Positions 1 to 5,918 of a stretch of 17,156 bases of DNA are shown here, piece after piece. The stretch lies in assembly GCA_026995985.1 (NCBI GenBank), contig JALWNF010000115.1, positions 1 through 17,156 on the forward strand, written 5' to 3'. The position numbers and the translations under genes were made by a program. The stretch is from Campylobacteraceae bacterium. Its GTDB lineage: Bacteria > Campylobacterota > Campylobacteria > Campylobacterales > Sulfurovaceae. The notes beneath the pieces were generated by a model. It was not told the DNA's origin. It saw nothing but the letters and a program-made list of their open reading frames with translations, and searched no databases. Within the stretch, counting starts at the first letter, position 1; each line of letters begins with the position of its first letter.

Positions 1-1153
1 CATTTACAACCACCCCTGTCACCTCATGCCGTGAACCTTTTTTCATGACTCTAGTCTTTTTAGGGTGCAGAACAAACCCCTCCTCTTTAGTAATTTTCTC
101 TACCCAATAGAGCATATTGTTAATCTTCTCATAACTATCAGAAGAAAAAGTCATATCGTCAGCATAACGCGTATAGGTAAAGCCCAATGAGGTAGCAATG
201 CCACTCATTCGTTTATCTAACTTTCGACAGATAAGGTTTGTAATCATAGGACTTGCAGGAGAGCCTTGTGGTAAGTAGCGTCTTCCTGTATATAAAAAAA
301 GCTTTTCACCATCTAAAACAACCTCTTTTTGTTCTGCCTCTGTGGTAAGTAGTGCAAAGATGGTTGCTAACTCTGATGAGTAACCCAAAGATTTAAAAAG
401 CCCTTTAACACGACCATAAGAGAGCGTAGGAAAAAAGTTTTCTAAATCACAATTAATCACTACAGCTTTTCCAATATGAGGCTTAGCGTTACTTACAATA
501 CTTCTCTTCACCACAAAACCATGAGCTTCATCACTTACAGCCACTTTGTTGAGAATGTTCTCTAAAATCCAATATTGCAGACGTTTTAAGTAGGGTTTAG
601 GAGCTGAGATTTCACGAAAACCTCCACTCTTTTTTGCCATTTGAAAATGGACATAGTTTGTTTGGGTAGAGAGCTTTTGAGTATAGGTCAAAAATCGAAG
701 CTCTTTAAGAGTTACTCCCATTTTAGAGGCTAAATCTTTTGCATCTTTAATCAGAAAGAGGTTATTTGCAGTGAGTAGCTCTTGATTGCTCTGTTGTTCT
801 TTTAAATCGGCTATAAAAGATGTTCCTATAAAACCTATCTCTTTCTCTTTTTTCTCTTTTCGTTTGGCTAACTTCTCTTGCTCTTGTTTTTCTCGTTTGG
901 CTTTGGTCTCTTCACGCCTAGCTAGAGCATCTGCCATACGCTGTTTATGTATCTCTTTAATCACCGATTCAGGGTTTCTAATCTTTCGAGAGAGTCCATT
1001 TAGCTCTTTTTGTAGAGCTGTCTTTTTTTCAATGAGTTCTTGTGCTACCTTTGGTTTAGAGCTGTCCCAAAAACCAAGGCGTTTCATCTCACTTAATATG
1101 TAGCTATCTTTGGAGGTCTTTTTTATTTCGTCGTAGAGTTCTTGACGTGTCAT
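1..1153 (-). CDS. Retron reverse transcriptase, C-terminus cut by window edge
   Basis: Translating the minus strand from the ATG at 1153-1151 gives 384 residues without a stop, running off the left edge. A ribosome binding site AGGA lies just upstream. Residues 1-108 form a Lys/Glu/Arg-rich extension, probably coiled coil around 65-107. The polymerase core follows: KSGGFREISAPKPYLKRLQ near 175-193, the retron motif NAKPH (N222-H226, NAxxH), catalytic D236 in INCDLENFFPTL, PQGSPASP at 295-302, YADD at 330-333 and HEVTGVVVN with VTG at 378-380. NAxxH together with VTG marks retron enzymes rather than group II intron or DGR enzymes. By family knowledge it reverse-transcribes its cognate RNA into branched msDNA and usually works with a toxic effector in phage defence. 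The cognate RNA lies directly upstream (1212-1426). The missing C-terminus should hold the thumb, which recognises the msr, and perhaps a fused domain; the effector is not visible. Retron identity is firm, the retron type is not. Confidence 0.95.
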   Translation of the reverse strand, partial: MTRQELYDEIKKTSKDSYILSEMKRLGFWDSSKPKVAQELIEKKTALQKELNGLSRKIRNPESVIKEIHKQRMADALARREETKAKREKQEQEKLAKRKEKKEKEIGFIGTSFIADLKEQQSNQELLTANNLFLIKDAKDLASKMGVTLKELRFLTYTQKLSTQTNYVHFQMAKKSGGFREISAPKPYLKRLQYWILENILNKVAVSDEAHGFVVKRSIVSNAKPHIGKAVVINCDLENFFPTLSYGRVKGLFKSLGYSSELATIFALLTTEAEQKEVVLDGEKLFLYTGRRYLPQGSPASPMITNLICRKLDKRMSGIATSLGFTYTRYADDMTFSSDSYEKINNMLYWVEKITKEEGFVLHPKKTRVMKKGSRHEVTGVVVN

Positions 1154-1211
1154 ATATATATTCCTAATTTTTAAAAGTGTTTGATTTTTAATGAAGTATT
1201 TGGAGAGTTAA

Positions 1212-1426
1212 AAAGTATAAGAGTCTTCGTTGATTCAAATATTAGCCTATTCAACTCGACACAAATAGCACTACTATATGCACTATTTGTTTTTACAAAA
1301 CCACTACGAAATATGCATATAGTAGTGCTATTTGTAATAGTAAAGAATAGGTTAATAAAGCTTTGTTAGACTCTATACAAACATAGCGATACACTATGCA
1401 CATTGCAAGGTTCTCTTATACTTTCT
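1212..1426 (-). ncRNA. Retron msr-msd RNA
   Basis: Transcribed towards the reverse transcriptase, 58 nt upstream of its start codon. From its 5' end: a1 AAAGTATAAGAG (1424-1413); a 7-bp hairpin with one G-U pair and loop UAU (1398-1382); a second hairpin closed by TTTGT/ACAAA with inner TAG/CTA (about 1382-1362); then the msd. The msd begins with a base stem CCTATTC/GAATAGG (1351-1345 with 1252-1246), followed by a perfect 22-bp stem (1335-1314 with 1282-1261) and a 31-nt apical region that can extend the stem through TATTT/AAATA. The 3' end is a2 CTCTTATACTTT (1223-1212), the exact complement of a1. This is the canonical order a1-msr-msd-a2. The branching guanosine may be the G at 1406, in TTGC, 7 nt after a1; this is only a candidate. 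A 62-codon plus-strand reading frame over this region is a shadow. Confidence 0.92.
1261..1335 (-). repeat. Perfect 22-bp inverted repeat forming the msd stem
   Basis: Bases 1261-1282 and 1314-1335 are exact reverse complements separated by 31 bases. Inside the loop, TTTGT and ACAAA can form a small second hairpin. Outside, 1246-1252 pairs with 1345-1351, and three more pairs follow one mismatch. This is the template of the msDNA hairpin. Confidence 0.95.
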
Positions 1427-1433
1427 GAAAAGG

Positions 1434-1439
1434 ATTATA
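1434..1439 (-). promoter_or_regulatory. -10 box of the retron transcript
   Basis: The minus strand reads TATAAT here, placing a start point near 1426, directly before repeat a1 of the retron RNA. There is no good -35 hexamer, only AT-rich sequence, as is usual for sigma-70 promoters in Campylobacterota. It probably drives both the RNA and the reverse transcriptase. Confidence 0.75.
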
Positions 1440-1513
1440 GTATTTTCTATATTAATTAAAACTTAATTTTAAAATTTAATATCTATTTTTTTAGAATTTT
1501 GGCTAAGGTAAAT

Positions 1514-1519
1514 TATACT
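1514..1519 (+). promoter_or_regulatory. Probable -10 box for tsaE-lptB
   Basis: TATACT lies 34 bases before the tsaE start codon within AT-rich sequence. With the retron promoter on the other strand it makes a divergent promoter region at about 1430-1520. Confidence 0.5.
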
Positions 1520-1553
1520 AAAATACAAAATTTAAAAAAATGGGTCAAAAGTT

Positions 1554-1967
1554 ATGAAAAAAATTATAGCCTCACTAGATGAGATAGATAGTGTTGTAAG
1601 CTATCTAAATGAGCTTCTACCAACCTCTGCTATTGTCTTTCTAACAGGAGATTTAGCCTCAGGAAAAACCACCTTAACAAAAGCTATAGCAAAGGCAAAA
1701 GGGATTGAGAGTGAAGTGACCTCTCCTACCTTTTCATTGCAACAGTGTTACGATGAAAACCTATTTCACTATGACCTCTACCGAATAGAAAATGATGAGT
1801 TTATGGAGCTAGGACTCTTTGAAGAGTTTGACAAAGAGGGGTGGCACATGGTAGAATGGGGCGATGAATCTCTTAAGAGCTTTTTATTAGGTGCAGGTTA
1901 TGATGTCTTTACTGTAACCATTGAGCCTTTTGAAGAGAAAAGAATATATAGGATTGAAAAAAACTGA
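1554..1967 (+). CDS. tsaE: tRNA threonylcarbamoyladenosine biosynthesis ATPase TsaE
   Basis: TsaE is the P-loop ATPase that works with TsaB and TsaD to make the universal t6A modification at position 37 of ANN-decoding tRNAs in the cytoplasm. The 137-residue length is normal. The Walker A motif GDLASGKTT is at residues 32-40, followed by family blocks SPTFSL (about 57-62), HYDLYR and the Walker B-like EWGDE. The gene ends in TGATG, overlapping the next start codon by one base, so it should be translationally coupled to lptB. The tsaE-lptB pairing is familiar in Campylobacterota; there rpoN often follows, from memory, but here it does not. The start ATG has only a weak ribosome binding site, and no other start fits the family's N-terminus better. 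Confidence 0.93.
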   Translation: MKKIIASLDEIDSVVSYLNELLPTSAIVFLTGDLASGKTTLTKAIAKAKGIESEVTSPTFSLQQCYDENLFHYDLYRIENDEFMELGLFEEFDKEGWHMVEWGDESLKSFLLGAGYDVFTVTIEPFEEKRIYRIEKN

Positions 1968-2698
1968 TGCACACTCTACATACACTTGAAGCTAAACACC
2001 TCTCTAAGACTATTAAAAAGACAACCATTGTTCATGATGTCTCTGTAAAAGTCTCCTCTCGTGAGATTGTTGGTCTGTTAGGACCAAATGGGGCAGGGAA
2101 GACAACATCTTTCTATATGATATGTGGACTAACCGATGCCACCTCTGGTTCTGTTTTTATAGATAGTGATGAGGTAACTAAAATGCCTTTAAGCACTCGT
2201 GCAAGACTTGGCATAGGGTATCTACCCCAAGAGGCTAGTGTATTTAAAGACTTAACTGTTGAAGATAATCTCTTAATAGCAGCAGAGGCTATGAAGCTTA
2301 AGCGTAAAGTAGCATTTGAACGTATAGAGAATCTTTTAAACCTATTTAATATTGAACCTATTCGTAAACGTTATGGGGTTCAACTCTCAGGTGGCGAGAG
2401 ACGACGTGTTGAGATAGCTCGTGCCTTGGTAGCTGAACCAAAGTTTCTACTTCTTGATGAACCATTTGCAGGGGTTGACCCAATTGCAGTTGAAGATATT
2501 CAAGGAATTATTAGAGAGCTTATCAAGTTAAATATGGGGGTACTAATTACTGACCATAATGTTCGTGAGACTTTGGGCATTTGTGATCGTGCTTATGTTA
2601 TGCGTTCAGGTGAGATGTTAGCAAGTGGAACAAGTGAAGAGATTAAAAAAGATCCAAATGTTATTAAGTACTATTTAGGAGAGAATTTTCACTTTTAG
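1967..2698 (+). CDS. lptB: LPS export ABC transporter ATPase LptB
   Basis: LptB is the cytoplasmic ATPase of the LptB2FGC complex, which extracts lipopolysaccharide from the inner membrane and drives it across the periplasm on the Lpt bridge. At 243 residues it has the family's normal length. All ABC motifs are present: Walker A GPNGAGKTT (39-47), Q-loop Q88 in GYLPQEASVF, signature LSGGE (140-144), Walker B LLLDE (161-165) with FAGVDP after it, and switch histidine H197 in ITDHNVRE. YLPQEASVF and the FAGVDPIAV stretch are typical of LptB rather than of other small ABC ATPases such as LivG. Its start overlaps the tsaE stop by one base. No clear hairpin terminator follows before the atpB promoter. 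Confidence 0.95.
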   Translation: MHTLHTLEAKHLSKTIKKTTIVHDVSVKVSSREIVGLLGPNGAGKTTSFYMICGLTDATSGSVFIDSDEVTKMPLSTRARLGIGYLPQEASVFKDLTVEDNLLIAAEAMKLKRKVAFERIENLLNLFNIEPIRKRYGVQLSGGERRRVEIARALVAEPKFLLLDEPFAGVDPIAVEDIQGIIRELIKLNMGVLITDHNVRETLGICDRAYVMRSGEMLASGTSEEIKKDPNVIKYYLGENFHF

Positions 2699-2805
2699 AA
2701 CTTTGTGCATGTCACTAAAATACTCAAACTATCTCTTATGTTTCTATCTTTTACAATTAACCTTTAATTATCGTAACCATAACGAAAAACTAAGCCTTTC
2801 TAAGC

Positions 2806-2811
2806 TATAAT
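2806..2811 (+). promoter_or_regulatory. -10 box for atpB
   Basis: TATAAT lies 33 bases before the atpB ATG, giving a short leader that contains the ribosome binding site AGGATGG at 2834-2840. It indicates that atpB is transcribed separately from tsaE-lptB. Confidence 0.7.
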
Positions 2812-2844
2812 CCACCAAATTATTTTGTAACACAGGATGGATAA

Positions 2845-3522
2845 ATGGAAGGTGTATGGACTTTTTTGGGTGCCTTTACAGGGCATGGAACAGCTGTAGT
2901 TGTAGCACACTTAATCTTAGTAGCAGGGCTTATTTTGTTACTTGCTAAATATGCAACATCAACTCTAAGAGCAGTACCAACAGGAGCGCAAAACTTTATG
3001 GAGGCTTTTATAGAGGGTACAATAGCTATGGGTAAAGATACTATTGGTGAAGAGAAAGCAAGAGAGTACCTACCACTTGTCTTAACTGTTGGACTTTTTG
3101 TTTTAATTTCAAATGTTATTGGTATTATTCCTGGTTTTGAGTCTCCAACTTCAAATATTAATGTTACTTTACCATTGGCACTTGTAGTATTTATCTACTA
3201 TAATTACGAGGGTATTAGAATACATGGTGTTAAAAAGTACTTTGCACACTTTATGGGGCCAGTTCCTCTACTTGCTCCTTTGATGTTCCCTATTGAGATT
3301 GTATCTCATATCTCAAGAGTTATCTCACTTAGTTTCCGTCTTTTTGGTAACATCAAAGGTGATGACCTCTTCTTATGGGTACTTTTAATGTTAGTTCCAT
3401 ACTTCGCTCCACTACCAGCATATCTGTTACTTTCATTCTCTGCACTGTTACAAACATTTGTATTTATGATTCTTATCTATGTGTACCTTGCAGGTGCAGT
3501 AGCAATGGAAGAAGACCACTAA
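2845..3522 (+). CDS. atpB: ATP synthase F0 subunit a
   Basis: Subunit a is the membrane stator that forms the two half-channels carrying ions to and from the c-ring. The 225-residue protein is strongly hydrophobic, with about five or six membrane segments. The conserved block [14 protein letters not shown] contains the essential arginine (R165, equivalent to E. coli Arg210), and the C-terminal helix carries Gln in [15 protein letters not shown]. Its length is typical of the short Campylobacterota form. Subunits b', b and delta are about 13 kb downstream in the same window, so the ATP synthase genes are split, as known for this phylum. A promoter and a good ribosome binding site precede the ATG. 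A small membrane protein gene follows after 32 bases. Confidence 0.96.
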   Translation: MEGVWTFLGAFTGHGTAVVVAHLILVAGLILLLAKYATSTLRAVPTGAQNFMEAFIEGTIAMGKDTIGEEKAREYLPLVLTVGLFVLISNVIGIIPGFESPTSNINVTLPLALVVFIYYNYEGIRIHGVKKYFAHFMGPVPLLAPLMFPIEIVSHISRVISLSFRLFGNIKGDDLFLWVLLMLVPYFAPLPAYLLLSFSALLQTFVFMILIYVYLAGAVAMEEDH

Positions 3523-3554
3523 TGGGGTCTTCTTTTAGACAAAAGGTTTAGACG

Positions 3555-3824
3555 TTGAAACTCTCATCTCCTCTTTTGTCTCTTCTTATAAATTTTCTAC
3601 TTGGTGCTTCTTGGGCTTTTGTTTTTATGGGTGCTGTTGCTTTCTTTTATATATTTTTACATGTTGGTATTTTCTACTCTATATTTGGTTCATTTCTAGG
3701 GGCTATTCCAGGTCTTTTTTTAGTGCTTTTGATTGAGTATTTTATTATGCGTCAAGAGAAGTTAGATGAGCTAAAAAAACAGACTAAACTACTTGAAAAA
3801 TTAGTAGAACAAAAAGAGTCATGA
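3555..3824 (+). CDS. Small membrane protein of unknown function
   Basis: I do not recognise this 89-residue protein. It starts with TTG at 3555 after an AAAGG-type ribosome binding site; the first in-frame ATG would remove the first membrane segment. Two or three hydrophobic stretches (about 4-33, 34-46 and 49-64) are followed by a charged tail, MRQEKLDELKKQTKLLEKL, that should form a cytoplasmic amphipathic helix or coiled coil. It sits 32 bases after atpB and overlaps the following thiE-like gene by four bases (ATGA), so it belongs to the same transcript. Its place suggests a role at the membrane, possibly linked to ATP synthase in the way AtpI is, but AtpI normally precedes atpB and no sequence similarity is obvious. 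That is speculation. Confidence 0.75.
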   Translation: MKLSSPLLSLLINFLLGASWAFVFMGAVAFFYIFLHVGIFYSIFGSFLGAIPGLFLVLLIEYFIMRQEKLDELKKQTKLLEKLVEQKES

Positions 3825-4366
3825 TAGCCTATGCTATTACTGACCCTACCACTTTAAACTTTGACTCTTTAAGTTCTGATTTGCAACGTTTCGCTAAAAA
3901 GGCAGATATGATTGTATATCGTGATAAGTCAACTACAGAGTATCAAAAAAATGCTTCTCTATTTATTGCAGAAGCTAAAAAACATAACTTCTCTAAAATA
4001 TTACTGCATAGCGATTATGAGTTAGCTCATAAATTAAAAGCAGATGGTGTTCACTTGAGCTCTTTGCAGTTTTCAGATATTAAAAAGGCAAAAGATTTAG
4101 GACTCTTTGTAGTTATAAGTACTCATAGTTTAAAAGAGGCATTAGAGGTTCAAAAGTTAGGGGCAGATTTGGTAACCTTTAGTCCTATTTTTAATACACC
4201 AAATAAGGGTAAGCCTAAAGGGATAGGGGAGCTTAAAGAAGTTATCTCTAAACTCTCTATAGGAGTTATTGCTTTAGGTGGAATTGTAGGTAGTGAGCAG
4301 ATAGAGGCTTGTCAAAAGAGTGGGGCTTTTGGATTTGCTTCTATTCGATATTTTGGATTAGAATAG
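3821..4366 (+). CDS. thiE: Thiamine-phosphate synthase / TenI family protein
   Basis: A TIM-barrel protein of the ThiE/TenI family. ThiE joins hydroxymethylpyrimidine pyrophosphate to thiazole phosphate to give thiamine phosphate; TenI relatives aromatise the thiazole or have unclear roles. Visible blocks are YAITDP (4-9), VYRDKS (32-37, matching the QLRxK pyrophosphate-binding block), HSD (63-65), DGVHLS (75-80), a phosphate-loop-like SPIFNTPNKGKPKG (121-134) and ALGGI (151-155). At 181 residues it is shorter than E. coli ThiE (about 211), mainly at the N-terminus and in the loops, so the exact activity is uncertain. The start overlaps the stop of the small membrane protein by four bases (ATGA). 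Its end lies two bases from the end of convergent ychF. Confidence 0.75.
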   Translation: MIAYAITDPTTLNFDSLSSDLQRFAKKADMIVYRDKSTTEYQKNASLFIAEAKKHNFSKILLHSDYELAHKLKADGVHLSSLQFSDIKKAKDLGLFVVISTHSLKEALEVQKLGADLVTFSPIFNTPNKGKPKGIGELKEVISKLSIGVIALGGIVGSEQIEACQKSGAFGFASIRYFGLE

Positions 4367-4368
4367 GT

Positions 4369-5472
4369 TTAAACATTAAATCTAAAATGTATTATGTCCC
4401 CATCTTGTACAATATACTCTTTTCCCTCAAGTCTATTTTTACCTGCCTCTTTAGCTCCTGCTTCACCACCAAATTTTATAAAATCTTCATATGAGATAAC
4501 CTCTGCTCGAATAAAACCTTTTTCAAAATCGTTATGAATAACAGCTGCAGCTTTTGGAGCAGTTGTACCTTTTTTAATAGTCCATGCACGAACCTCTTTT
4601 ACTCCTGCTGTAAAGTAGGACATAAGTCCAAGTTTATCAAACCCTTTATGAATAATCTGCTCAAGTCCACTCTCTTTGACTCCAAGGTCAGATAACATCT
4701 CTTTACGTTCATCATCATCAAACTCAACCATCTCCTCTTCCATTTTTGCACAGAGTTTAATAACCTCTGAGTTTCTCTCTTTGGCATACTCTTTGAGTCT
4801 TGTTACAAACTCATTATCCTCTTCTAGGCTATCTTCATCTACATTTGCACCATACATAATCTCTTTAGCTGTAAGTAGGCGTAACTCTCTGTTTATCTCT
4901 TTAAACTCATCACTATTAACTCCTTCAAACATTGAGACAGGTTTTCCCTCTGAGATATGCTCTAAAAGAGCCTCTGCTACTGCTAGTTGAGCCTTTGCTT
5001 TTTTATCATTTCCACGAGCTTTTTTAGTAAGTAGACCAATTCTCTTCTCCACAGAGTCCAAATCAGCAAAAAGTAGCTCCTGCTCTATAATCTCAACATC
5101 ACGAATAGGGTCAATGCTTCCTTCAACATGAACTACATTTGGGTCTTCAAAACATCTTACAATATGTAAAATAACTTCTGTTTCACGGATATTACTTAAA
5201 AACTTATTTCCAAGACCCTCTCCTTTACTAGCACCCTTAACAAGACCAGCAATGTCAACAAAGTCTAAAGTAGAGTATTGAACTCTCTCTGGGTTTACAA
5301 TCTTTGCTAACTCTTCGAGTCGTCTATCAGGTACAGGTACAACTGCTTTGTTAGGCTCAATTGTACAGAAAGGGTAGTTTGCACTCTCTGCATTTTGTGC
5401 TTTTGTTAGGGCGTTAAATGTAGTTGATTTACCTACGTTTGGTAATCCTACAAGTCCGATGCTTAATCCCAT
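4369..5472 (-). CDS. ychF: Redox-regulated ATPase YchF (Obg family)
   Basis: YchF/OLA1 proteins are P-loop NTPases of the Obg family that prefer ATP, bind ribosomes and are linked to stress responses. The 367-residue length is the family norm. The P-loop GLPNVGKST is at 9-17, then the switch I region with YPFCTIEPN, then DIAGLVKGASKGEGLGNKFL as the G3 region. The long middle part is the helical insertion, and the C-terminal TGS domain includes AWTIKKGTTAPKAAAVIHND and the end block VQDGDIIHFRFNV. The ribosome binding site AAGGA lies before the ATG. It is the last gene of the minus-strand pepA-vanZ-like-ychF group, starting 62 bases after the VanZ-like gene, and may also have its own promoter there. 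Confidence 0.97.
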   Translation of the reverse strand: MGLSIGLVGLPNVGKSTTFNALTKAQNAESANYPFCTIEPNKAVVPVPDRRLEELAKIVNPERVQYSTLDFVDIAGLVKGASKGEGLGNKFLSNIRETEVILHIVRCFEDPNVVHVEGSIDPIRDVEIIEQELLFADLDSVEKRIGLLTKKARGNDKKAKAQLAVAEALLEHISEGKPVSMFEGVNSDEFKEINRELRLLTAKEIMYGANVDEDSLEEDNEFVTRLKEYAKERNSEVIKLCAKMEEEMVEFDDDERKEMLSDLGVKESGLEQIIHKGFDKLGLMSYFTAGVKEVRAWTIKKGTTAPKAAAVIHNDFEKGFIRAEVISYEDFIKFGGEAGAKEAGKNRLEGKEYIVQDGDIIHFRFNV

Positions 5473-5534
5473 AATATTCCTTAGTTAAAATAGTTATGGA
5501 ATTTTAGCTAAAAGTTTGTGAAAGGGGGGTTATC

Positions 5535-5912
5535 TTATTTTTTTAAAAAGTCCCTAACCTCTTTTGCAAAAGAGTAGCTAAATTGAAAGAGTAGAATTCC
5601 TGCTACATCAGCAAAAATATCTTCAATAGATGTAGAGCGTGTAGGTAGGTAGTATTGAACAAACTCTATAAAGATACCAAACAGAAGCAAGGCACTCATA
5701 TTTCTAAAGCGTTGAGCCATATCTGATGAGGCACGGTTAAGTAAAAAAGATAGGACAAAAAAGGCAAAAAGGTGTTTTAGCTTATCTGCATAGTAGTACT
5801 CTTTAAAAAATGGGTCATTAGGAATAACAGCAAAGATAAAAACAACAATAATAGTAAATAAAAAGAAAAGGATTTTATAGACTCCCTTTCTTCCTGAAAA
5901 ATTCATGCTCAT
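5535..5912 (-). CDS. VanZ-like family membrane protein
   Basis: A 125-residue protein with about four membrane segments (roughly 12-30, 45-58, 72-88 and 98-113). It carries the VanZ-family pattern: DKLKH (43-47) at the start of the second helix, EFVQ (83-86), then TR followed by STSIEDIFADVAG with D98. VanZ itself gives low-level teicoplanin resistance, but most small VanZ-like proteins have no known function and are not evidence of resistance. It starts six bases after the pepA stop, so the two are surely co-transcribed. A second possible start, Met3, would shorten it by only two residues. Confidence 0.8.
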   Translation of the reverse strand: MSMNFSGRKGVYKILFFLFTIIVVFIFAVIPNDPFFKEYYYADKLKHLFAFFVLSFLLNRASSDMAQRFRNMSALLLFGIFIEFVQYYLPTRSTSIEDIFADVAGILLFQFSYSFAKEVRDFLKK

Positions 5913-5918
5913 CTCTAC

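Noticed and set aside
786..1103. 105-codon plus-strand reading frame
   Set aside because: It lies antisense to the N-terminal extension of the retron enzyme, is Ser/Phe/Leu-rich as expected from the reverse of Lys/Glu codons, and has no ribosome binding site.
1..1153. Group II intron maturase or diversity-generating retroelement enzyme
   Set aside because: NAxxH and VTG are retron motifs, and an msr-msd-type RNA with a1/a2 repeats is directly upstream. No intron domain V or template/variable repeat pair was seen.
1181..1369. 62-codon plus-strand reading frame
   Set aside because: It runs through the msd inverted repeat and resembles no protein. The region is explained by the retron RNA on the other strand.
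4599..4990. Reading frames overlapping ychF in other frames
   Set aside because: These are shadows of ychF, which has all family motifs over its full length.
5180..5195. Partial parS-like sequence TGTTTCACG
   Set aside because: Only about nine bases match one half of the usual parS palindrome. The second half does not follow, and the site is inside ychF.
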